Part shown: positions 1 to 5,543 of the stretch, piece after piece
How positions within the stretch are numbered: position 1 is the stretch's first letter
Layout: the number at the start of each line of letters is the position of its first letter
Assembly: GCA_012965445.1 (NCBI GenBank)
Contig: DTSJ01000044.1
Location: forward strand, 1-5,543
From: Candidatus Hydrogenedentota bacterium
GTDB taxonomy: Bacteria; Hydrogenedentota; Hydrogenedentia; Hydrogenedentiales; GCA-2746185
Reading direction: 5' to 3'
Length of the DNA: 5,543 bases
The notes under the pieces: generated by a model
What the model was told of the DNA's origin: nothing
Seen by the model: the letters and a program-made list of their open reading frames with translations, nothing else
Database searches by the model: none
Translations under genes and position numbers: made by a program

Positions 1-1607
1 GCGACAATCACGAAAATTTTGAATCGGAAGGCTTCAAGTTTCAGCTGGGCCCATACCTATTAGACCAGCCCTGGGAATCTGTCGAAACTGGGGCTCTCTG
101 CACTGGATATGACCCGCTTCTTAATCGACCAGTGTGGATATACCGTGTACCCGCCGATGCGCCACCAATACTTATAACCGATTCCAGTCTCCGACGTACC
201 ACCCGCGTCAGATGGCTCTTTGGCGAACGTACCGCAGATGGAAGTTGGGATGCATACGAATGGTGCGACGGAGCATCCTTGAAGGACCGGTGTAAAATCC
301 GGACCCCTTGGCGGACTGTTCGGCGATGGTTGTACGAGTTGACAGAAGAACTCACCAAAGGGTTGGACGATGGTTCACTCCCGAGTTTTATTTCCTTCGA
401 TGATCTCTGGGTAACGGAAAGTGAACATCTCAAAATACTAGGGTTCCAACGTAGTATTACCACGTCTGACGAAGAGCACACACATGTCGAAAATAGTCTG
501 GAAATTCAAGCGTTGTTGTTCAAGATAGCAATGAGTCTGTTAAGCCTGCCGAAGCTGGATACGATGAAAACGACAGACGGAAGCCATTCCCACAACTTGC
601 CGCTGCATGCCAGGGTTTTTCTTGCCCGGCTTGAAGCTGGGCAATTCAAAGACACTGAAGAGGTGTGTGCAACTTTACGAATTGATTTGAATAAGAAAAG
701 CGAAGTTGAACGTCGCTCACGTCTGTGGAGATTATGTTCCAGCGTAGTTTTTCCCGCAACAGCCTTCATATTTTTCGGGTTTGTTTCTATAGGTTTTGCT
801 AGATTAGCCTATACACAATATCCTGAAGCTCATATAGCCTTTGCGGCAATTTCGGAGCTCTCCTTACTCGAATATGGAGCGGACGATCCTCACCGGACTG
901 GAGTCAACAACGAACCAGTGATTAAAACGGTACTGAAGGTACTTTTTAGTAGTGGATTCTATGGAAGTGGAGCCAACAACGAACCCGTGATGAAAATGGC
1001 ACTGAAGGTATTTCTTGCTGGGAAACATGGGCCATTTCTGAATGAGATTGTAGTGAATATTATTGCAGAACCTAGTACGGTGAGCGGACTTGTAGACAGG
1101 CCACCACCTACCGACGAAGAGGTCGACATGGCTGAACAAATCGTAAATGCGAGATTTGGAGACCGAAGAATCGGCAGAGAGCTTCTGTATATGGCTGGAA
1201 CTAGCTTCACGCGTTCTTTAACATACACTATATTACTTCTCCAGCTTGCCCTGACGCCAATACTGCAATTTGCACTGCGAGGTGGCCCAACATCCGCATT
1301 TTTCGGTATCCGTCTACTCAATGCTTCAGGCAAACGTGCGTCAAGATTTCGATGTGGCTGTCGAGGGGCGGTCAGCGTATTGATCATTGGGGAAACAATA
1401 GCATTGGCTTGGGGGTTAATTTATCTTATTTGCAAATTCGCGTTCAATTATCTAGATCTAGTCTATGCATACGAATTTTCGATTTTGAATGGCTTGGTGC
1501 CGATTGCAGCGCTCATCTTGACGTTCGCGGTTGCATTTGCGCAGGTTTTTTTCTTCGAGCGTTCCTTATCAGATCGGATTGTAGGTATCTATCCGGTTCG
1601 CGCATAG
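1..1607 (+). CDS. Degenerate protein-kinase-like / RDD-type membrane protein (5' end missing)
   Basis: This is the C-terminal part of a larger protein. The frame is open from base 3 with no stop and no ATG, GTG or TTG before the GTG at 132, and kinase-like sequence already runs through that point (GPYLLDQPWESV at about 48-83, then RPVWIYRVP), so the true start lies upstream of the window. The region to about 446 reads as a kinase-fold N-lobe and catalytic-loop segment, including WLYELTEELTKGL and DDLWVTESEHLKILGF. No HRD is visible, the DFG-equivalent site reads LGF, and the VAIK lysine site appears to be Tyr or Arg. It is therefore probably a pseudokinase that does not catalyse phosphotransfer. 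Four hydrophobic helices follow (about 732-800, 1218-1277, 1371-1436 and 1485-1555). The stretch GGPTSAFFGIRLLNASGKR and the terminal SLSDRIVGIYPVRA resemble RDD-family membrane proteins. Helices 1 and 2 are separated by a loop of about 140 residues that carries a 23-residue tandem duplication. The next gene starts 37 bp downstream. The CDS is secure; the kinase-like reading rests on pattern recognition. Confidence 0.85.
   Translation, partial: DNHENFESEGFKFQLGPYLLDQPWESVETGALCTGYDPLLNRPVWIYRVPADAPPILITDSSLRRTTRVRWLFGERTADGSWDAYEWCDGASLKDRCKIRTPWRTVRRWLYELTEELTKGLDDGSLPSFISFDDLWVTESEHLKILGFQRSITTSDEEHTHVENSLEIQALLFKIAMSLLSLPKLDTMKTTDGSHSHNLPLHARVFLARLEAGQFKDTEEVCATLRIDLNKKSEVERRSRLWRLCSSVVFPATAFIFFGFVSIGFARLAYTQYPEAHIAFAAISELSLLEYGADDPHRTGVNNEPVIKTVLKVLFSSGFYGSGANNEPVMKMALKVFLAGKHGPFLNEIVVNIIAEPSTVSGLVDRPPPTDEEVDMAEQIVNARFGDRRIGRELLYMAGTSFTRSLTYTILLLQLALTPILQFALRGGPTSAFFGIRLLNASGKRASRFRCGCRGAVSVLIIGETIALAWGLIYLICKFAFNYLDLVYAYEFSILNGLVPIAALILTFAVAFAQVFFFERSLSDRIVGIYPVRA
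894..1031 (+). repeat. 69-bp tandem duplication inside the pseudokinase/RDD gene
   Basis: Two adjacent in-frame copies with a period of 69 bp (23 residues) can be aligned. The best-preserved part, 899-947 against 968-1016, matches at 42 of 49 positions. In protein the copies begin GVNNEPVIKTVLKV and GANNEPVMKMALKV. The duplication lies in the loop between the first and second predicted membrane helices, and it keeps the frame. Differences fall at both silent and replacement sites, so it is not a brand-new event or a simple assembly artefact. Confidence 0.85.
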
Positions 1608-1644
1608 TATCCGATCCCAATATGAAATAAGAAAGCAACAACAA

Positions 1645-2751
1645 ATGAAAATCACAAAAGATTTTGGTGTGGCAATGTTAATTCAAGGCCTGATCGTATT
1701 ACTTCTTGTTGCTGAATTTTATGTACTGAAAAAACTCGATGAGAAAGAAACTGTCACATCCACGAAATTATCTGCCAGAAGTTACGCCGAAAAACTGCAG
1801 GATCTAGAGGTTTATACAAGAGTAATCGAACTCAGCCACAATGACCCAGAGTCTTACTACTTCCGCGGGCACACGTACGGATCCCTTGAACGCTATGATG
1901 AAGCACTAGCAGATTATAGTAAGGCTATTGAGCTCGATCCTGATTTCAGGATCGCTTACAACAACCGCGGGTACAACTACGATTCCCTTGAACGCTATGA
2001 TGAAGCACTAGCAGATTATAATAAGGCTATTGAGCTCGATCCAGACTTTGCAAGTCCTTACATCAACCGCGGGCGCACGTACGATTCCCTTGAACGCTAT
2101 GATGAAGCACTAGCAGATTATAATAAGGCTATTGAGCTCGATCCTGGCAACGCGATCGCTTACAACAACCGCGGGCACACGTACATTTCCCTTGAACGCT
2201 ATGATGAAGCACTAGCAGATGTAAATAAGGTTATTGAGCTCAATCCAGACGTTGCAGATCTTTACGCCAACCGCGGGCACACGTACGGATCCCTTGAACG
2301 CTATGATGAAGCACTAGCAGATTATAGTAAGGCTATTGAGCTCGATCCTGGCTACGCGAGGGCTTACAGAGGCCGCGGGCACACGTACATTTCCCTTGAA
2401 CGCTATGATGAAGCACTAGCAGATCTAAATAAGGCTATTGAGCTCGATCCAGACGTTGCAAATCCTTACAACAACCGCGGGTACACGTACAATTCCCTTG
2501 AACGCTATGATGAAGCACTAGCAGATTTAAATAAGGCTATTGAGCTCGATCCAGACTTTGCAAATCCATATAAACACCGTGGAGTCGCTTACCAATCCCT
2601 GAAACGCTACGAGGAAGCCTTGACCGAATTCAACAAAGCGATAGAACTCAAGTCAGACTACAAGGACGCATACATTAGCCGCGCCGAAGTTTATCGAGAA
2701 TTAGGCGAAATAGAAAAAGCAGAGGCCGACGAGAAACGCGCGGAGGAGTGA
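1645..2751 (+). CDS. Membrane-anchored tetratricopeptide (TPR) repeat protein
   Basis: A 368-residue protein. Residues about 9-28 form one hydrophobic helix (VAMLIQGLIVLLLVAEFYVL) with no obvious signal-peptidase site, so it is probably an N-terminal anchor. Flanking charges weakly favour the TPR domain being outside the cytoplasm. A half-unit (about 44-67) is followed by nine 34-residue TPR units: 68-101, 102-135, 136-169, 170-203, 204-237, 238-271, 272-305, 306-339 and a shortened last one, 340-368. Consensus positions are clear: Y4, G8, Y11, Y17, A20, A27 and P32. TPR superhelices bind peptides or partner proteins; no enzymatic motif is present. The start is ATG 1645, preceded by a weak purine-rich site (GAAAG, 1631-1635). 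The gene lies 37 bp after the pseudokinase/RDD gene and probably shares its transcript. The final charged stretch (EKAEADEKRAEE) resembles a capping helix. Fold and frame are certain; partner and compartment are not. Confidence 0.94.
   Translation: MKITKDFGVAMLIQGLIVLLLVAEFYVLKKLDEKETVTSTKLSARSYAEKLQDLEVYTRVIELSHNDPESYYFRGHTYGSLERYDEALADYSKAIELDPDFRIAYNNRGYNYDSLERYDEALADYNKAIELDPDFASPYINRGRTYDSLERYDEALADYNKAIELDPGNAIAYNNRGHTYISLERYDEALADVNKVIELNPDVADLYANRGHTYGSLERYDEALADYSKAIELDPGYARAYRGRGHTYISLERYDEALADLNKAIELDPDVANPYNNRGYTYNSLERYDEALADLNKAIELDPDFANPYKHRGVAYQSLKRYEEALTEFNKAIELKSDYKDAYISRAEVYRELGEIEKAEADEKRAEE
1846..2661 (+). repeat. Tandem array of eight 102-bp TPR-coding units, seven nearly identical
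   Basis: The period is exactly 102 bp. A 33-nt core encoding SLERYDEALAD is identical at every base in units 1-7; the copies start at 1882, 1984, 2086, 2188, 2290, 2392 and 2494. Unit 8 (from 2596) has diverged at silent and coding sites and reads SLKRYEEALTE. Variation in units 1-7 sits at the first half of helix A, the codons just after the core, and the linker. Linkers alternate: units 1, 3 and 5 carry GATCCTG, while units 2, 4 and 6 carry (G/A)ATCCAGAC...TTGCA, and unit 7 has the even type. This implies growth by two-unit (204-bp) steps or by repeated conversion. Confidence 0.95.
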
Positions 2752-2760
2752 CCTAGCCCT

Positions 2761-2785
2761 GTGCCTCGCAAATATTCATCCGCAC
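2761..2785 (+). repeat. 25-bp direct repeat, left copy
   Basis: This begins gtgcctcgca and ends catccgcac, and it matches 5461-5485 at 24 of 25 positions; the one difference is T at 2775 against A at 5475. It starts 9 bp after the stop codon of the TPR gene and lies upstream of the protease ribosome-binding site. The outer bases GTGC and GCAC are inverted, and the centre of this copy contains the palindrome AATATT, but no strong hairpin forms. The identity stops sharply on both sides. Confidence 0.85.
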
Positions 2786-2806
2786 TGAAAGTCGGTGGAC
2801 CACTAC

Positions 2807-2812
2807 AGGAGG
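2807..2812 (+). promoter_or_regulatory. Strong Shine-Dalgarno site setting the protease start at 2818
   Basis: AGGAGG lies 5 nt before ATG 2818. The protein from this ATG opens with a textbook Sec signal peptide (MKLAYCKSALALLVIVF...), whereas starting at GTG 2761 would place 19 non-hydrophobic residues in front of it. GTG 2761 also falls inside the 25-bp repeat, which recurs at 5461 where its reading frame is stopped after four codons. GGAGGAG at 2742-2748 precedes GTG 2761 but with a long 12-nt gap. Confidence 0.9.
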
Positions 2813-2817
2813 TCGTC

Positions 2818-5445
2818 ATGAAATTAGCATACTGCAAATCTGCCCTGGCCCTTCTAGTCATCGTTTTCGTGACACCATATTCATTCGCGCAGATTGCCCG
2901 GAACCCCGTATGGACGGCCTTCTCGGAGTCCGAAACAGTGGCATACAATGTGCAACGCACTGCCACCAAACCCAATGTTAGTCCTAAAAGGTCAACTGTA
3001 TTTTCGCTCAATCCTGTGAGCTTTGAGGCGGCCGTCAGAGAAAGTCCCATCGAGCGTCTCGATCTGGACATCAGCCTGCGTCCCGCTCAGGCAATCATCA
3101 TGATACCTATGCCTGACGGTACCCAGGCGGCATTCGAATACTGCGAGTCACCAATCCTGCATCCGGATCTTGCTGCGCAGTACCCTGACATCCATACCTA
3201 TGTCGGCCAGGGTATCGATGATCCTGCTGCGACACTTCGCTTCGACTGGACTCCAATGGGATTTCATGCACAGATTCTTTCACCCAAGGGCGCGGTGTAC
3301 GTTGATCCCTACTATGGTGACGACGATCTTTACGCAAGTTACTACAAACGCGACGCTTTCAAGGAAGACGCAAGTTTCCAATGTTTCGTTCAATCGATTG
3401 CGCAATTACCTTCTGCAAGAGCAGCCGCGCAGTCCATCACCACGCGCAGCGGAAGTCAACTGCGCACCTATCGGCTTGCACTGGCGGCAACCGGTGAATA
3501 CACCGCGTTTTGGGGAAGTGCCGCCAATGCTCTGGCAGGTATGACCACGACGATTAATCGTGTAACTGGCATATATGAAACGGAACTTTCCATTCGACTT
3601 GAATTGGTTGCAAACACGGTGAATCTCATCTACACGGACGCAGGAACGGATCCGTATTCAAACGATGATGGCGGTGCTATGCTCTCGGAGAATATCAGCA
3701 CTGTCAATAGCATAATAGGGAGTAGCAATTACGACATCGGCCACGTATTTAGTACTGGAGGTGGGGGTGTAGCATTACTCGGATCCGTATGCAACAGCCA
3801 AAAAGCAGGTGGCGTAACGGGATCGTCCTCTCCTACCGGTGATTCCTTTGATGTCGATTTTGTGGCTCATGAAATGGGGCATCAGTTTGGAGGAAATCAC
3901 ACCTTCAATGGCGCGAACGGAAATTGCTCGGGTTTAAATCGAAATGGCGCAACTGCTTATGAGCCGGGCAGTGGGTCGACGATTCAGGCCTACGCAGGCA
4001 TCTGCGGAGTTGACGACTTGCAATCATACAGCGATCCCTTTTTCCACCACGAAAGCCTAAATGAAATGTTTTTTCATGCGAGCGTTTCCACCTCCTGCGC
4101 GGCAGTAACCTCCTCTGGAAACAGCGAGCCGACAGCCGACGCGGGGAATGACTATACCATTCCCGCGGGTACACCATTCACGCTCACCGGTTCGGGCTCT
4201 GACGCGGACGTAGGTGACGTGCTTACATACAGCTGGGAACAACGCGATCTTGGTCCTCAGTCCAATCTCTCTGATGGCGATGACGGCGCTATACCGCTCT
4301 TTCGTGTATTCTCTCCAACCACGTCACCATCACGGACGTTCCCTCGCTTGAGTACCGGACCAACGATTTCCGAAAAACTTCCAACCGCTGCACGATTCAT
4401 GGACTTCAGGCTTATCGTGCGCGATAACGACGCTGGTCACGGTGGATACGCGGACGACGACATGGTTGTCACCGTCGACACTTCGGGAAACGCATTTACG
4501 GTTACTGCGCCGACCGGCGGCAGCAGCGTGGATGGATCGACAACTGTAACTTGGGACAAAGGGACGACTGATCAATTTCCTATAAGTACTGCCTTGGTGG
4601 ATATACTCCTTTCAACCGATGGCGGATTGACGTATGGCATCGTCCTTGCCAGCAACACGGCAAACGATGGTACGGAACTGGTGACACTCCCTAACATCGA
4701 CACGTCTTCTGCTCGGGTAATGGTTCGATCGGAAGGCAACATATTCTTCAACGTCAGCCCTTCGAATTTCAATATTGGCGATATACCGGCTGCATACACT
4801 GCAACGATATCGAGTACAGACATTCCGACAGGTATTGTCGACAACGCCACAGTATTTTCAACCTTGAACTTTCCCGGATCGGTCACCATTACTGACATAA
4901 ATGTTACGCTCGATATTTCCCATACTTGGGACTCCGACCTGACTGTCACTCTGACGTCTCCAGACAATACTGCCGTTACACTGTTTAGTGCGATTGGCGG
5001 AAGTTCTGACAACTTCACGAACACTACGCTCGACGACGAGGCCTCGACCGCTATTTCCAGCAATGCAGCACCGTTTACAGGCACTTTCCGGCCGAGCTCG
5101 CCCTTGTCGGTCTTGGACAGTGAAGACGCGTTAGGCACTTGGACGTTATCTATTACAGATTCAGTCACCTCTGATCAGGGAACGTTGAACGGCTGGAGTA
5201 TTGAAGTAACCGGAGAAATATCACTTTCTACGGTTTGGGTCGATTTTGGTAACACCGGTACTGAGCTAGGGTTAGAAACCTATCCGTTCAATACGATTGC
5301 TGAAGCCTTGGATACTGTTCAAACAAACGGGAATATTAAATTCAAGGCTGGTAGCACAGCCGAAATAGCAACGATTAATCAGGAGGTGACGCTTACTCGC
5401 GGAAGCGGAACAGGGAGCGTTATCCTTGGTGGTACAACGCCCTAA
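2818..5445 (+). CDS. Secreted reprolysin-like (M12B-type) zinc metalloprotease with P domain
   Basis: An 875-residue multi-domain exported protease. Domains in order: Sec signal peptide (1 to about 23, probable cleavage after SFA); propeptide of about 190 residues with the motif ESPILHPDLAAQYPDIHTY; catalytic domain at about 216-427; K319/PKD-like beta domain at about 438-555 (PTADAGNDYTIPAGTPF, then LTYSWEQRDLGP); Ig/FN3-like domain at about 560-655; proprotein-convertase P domain at about 660-798, ending in GTWTLSITD and LNGWSIEV; and a tail of about 70 residues with TYPFNTIAEALDTV, like the start of a right-handed beta-helix. The zinc motif HEMGHQFGGNH supplies H351, H355 and H361, with E352 as the general base. 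The segment where the metzincin Met-turn is expected reads STIQAYAGIC, with Gln390 in place of Met. Paired stops TAA TAG end the gene. It probably degrades extracellular protein after Sec export, perhaps by type II secretion; substrate and route are inferred. It is flanked by 25-bp direct repeats. Confidence 0.95.
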   Translation: MKLAYCKSALALLVIVFVTPYSFAQIARNPVWTAFSESETVAYNVQRTATKPNVSPKRSTVFSLNPVSFEAAVRESPIERLDLDISLRPAQAIIMIPMPDGTQAAFEYCESPILHPDLAAQYPDIHTYVGQGIDDPAATLRFDWTPMGFHAQILSPKGAVYVDPYYGDDDLYASYYKRDAFKEDASFQCFVQSIAQLPSARAAAQSITTRSGSQLRTYRLALAATGEYTAFWGSAANALAGMTTTINRVTGIYETELSIRLELVANTVNLIYTDAGTDPYSNDDGGAMLSENISTVNSIIGSSNYDIGHVFSTGGGGVALLGSVCNSQKAGGVTGSSSPTGDSFDVDFVAHEMGHQFGGNHTFNGANGNCSGLNRNGATAYEPGSGSTIQAYAGICGVDDLQSYSDPFFHHESLNEMFFHASVSTSCAAVTSSGNSEPTADAGNDYTIPAGTPFTLTGSGSDADVGDVLTYSWEQRDLGPQSNLSDGDDGAIPLFRVFSPTTSPSRTFPRLSTGPTISEKLPTAARFMDFRLIVRDNDAGHGGYADDDMVVTVDTSGNAFTVTAPTGGSSVDGSTTVTWDKGTTDQFPISTALVDILLSTDGGLTYGIVLASNTANDGTELVTLPNIDTSSARVMVRSEGNIFFNVSPSNFNIGDIPAAYTATISSTDIPTGIVDNATVFSTLNFPGSVTITDINVTLDISHTWDSDLTVTLTSPDNTAVTLFSAIGGSSDNFTNTTLDDEASTAISSNAAPFTGTFRPSSPLSVLDSEDALGTWTLSITDSVTSDQGTLNGWSIEVTGEISLSTVWVDFGNTGTELGLETYPFNTIAEALDTVQTNGNIKFKAGSTAEIATINQEVTLTRGSGTGSVILGGTTP

Positions 5446-5543
5446 TAGTATACAACCATTGTGCCTCGCAAATAATCATCCGCACCGGTATCATTGAAGT
5501 TTCGCGATGCAGTCAAAAGCACGATATGCCATGGCTGCAAAAT
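5446..5543 (+). other. Downstream region with short open frames cut by the window edge
   Basis: Apart from the repeat at 5461-5485, these 98 bp hold no callable gene, no clear terminator hairpin and no obvious promoter. Two + strand frames stay open to the edge. One starts at ATG 5507 (12 codons, MQSKARYAMAAK) with no good ribosome-binding site. The other, read through 5478-5543, gives IIRTGIIEVSRCSQKHD, which weakly recalls the N-terminus of some REP-associated Y1 transposases. Either is too short to name. Confidence 0.3.
5461..5485 (+). repeat. 25-bp direct repeat, right copy
   Basis: This is the second copy of the element at 2761-2785, in the same orientation and with 24 of 25 bases shared, exactly 2700 bp away. 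It starts 15 bp after the protease stop codon. Here the frame used by GTG 2761 is stopped immediately (GTG CCT CGC AAA TAA), which argues that the element is not conserved as the N-terminus of the protease. The A at 5475 breaks the central AATATT palindrome seen in the left copy. Confidence 0.85.

Noticed and set aside
132..134. GTG as the start of the first gene
   Set aside because: The same frame is open back to base 3 and encodes kinase-like sequence before and across this codon; no plausible ribosome-binding site precedes it.
41..481. 146-codon minus-strand open frame
   Set aside because: It is antisense to the pseudokinase segment, rich in Ser and Arg, with no recognisable motif and no convincing ribosome-binding site.
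1352..1630. 92-codon + strand open frame overlapping the end of the first gene
   Set aside because: It is an out-of-frame reading of the membrane-helix region of the first gene, whose RDD-like C-terminus is the better explanation.
1622..1630. ATG AAA TAA as a leader peptide before the TPR gene
   Set aside because: Two codons with no supporting attenuator structure; most likely chance.
1846..2661. CRISPR array
   Set aside because: The regular 102-bp repeats are in frame and encode consensus TPR units, with variation at codon-meaningful positions and no spacer-like unrelated sequence.
2761..2763. GTG as the start of the metalloprotease
   Set aside because: It lies in a repeat that recurs without a gene, would mask the signal peptide with 19 extra residues, and ATG 2818 has AGGAGG at ideal spacing.
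4572..5168. 198-codon minus-strand open frame
   Set aside because: It lies wholly opposite the Ig-like and P domains of the protease, whose + strand protein is clearly recognisable; the minus-strand product has no family features.
2752..5490. Integron gene cassette with attC sites
   Set aside because: The repeats are only 25 bp, pair poorly with themselves, and no GTTRRRY or RYYYAAC core was found beside the copy at 5461.

Overview
The window looks like chromosomal DNA from a Gram-negative bacterium. A marine or soil gammaproteobacterium is the best guess, from the style of the secreted metalloprotease (M12B-type catalytic core, K319-like domain, P domain) and of the degenerate-kinase/RDD membrane protein. 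The lineage is inferred from family resemblance only. Base composition is moderate. All convincing genes are on the + strand, and there is no rRNA, tRNA or CRISPR.

Layout: (1) Positions 1-1607 hold the 3' part of a gene that runs in from the left edge. Its reading frame is open to the first bases of the window, so the GTG at 132 is an internal codon and not the start. It encodes a degenerate protein-kinase-like module followed by four predicted membrane helices with an RDD-like signature. (2) Positions 1645-2751 encode a membrane-anchored protein with nine TPR units, seven of which are almost identical at the DNA level. (3) Positions 2818-5445 encode a secreted multi-domain zinc metalloprotease with a Sec signal peptide, propeptide, HExxHxxGxxH catalytic domain, K319/PKD-like domain, Ig/FN3-like domain, P domain and a short beta-helix-like tail. 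(4) Positions 5446-5543 contain no gene that can be called with confidence, only the second copy of a 25-bp direct repeat and short open frames running off the right edge.

The three genes are closely spaced (37 bp, then 66 bp to the preferred start of the protease) and no terminator-like hairpin was seen between them, so co-transcription is plausible. A joint role is inference: a membrane pseudokinase/RDD protein and a membrane-anchored TPR scaffold could form an envelope assembly upstream of an exported protease, but nothing in the sequence proves that they interact.

The observations most worth following are: a 25-bp direct repeat (24/25 identical) placed just after the TPR gene and again just after the protease gene, exactly 2700 bp apart; a TPR array with an invariant 33-nt core in seven units and an alternating two-unit (204-bp) pattern; a Gln where the metzincin Met-turn Met is expected in the protease; and a 69-bp tandem duplication inside the pseudokinase/RDD gene.
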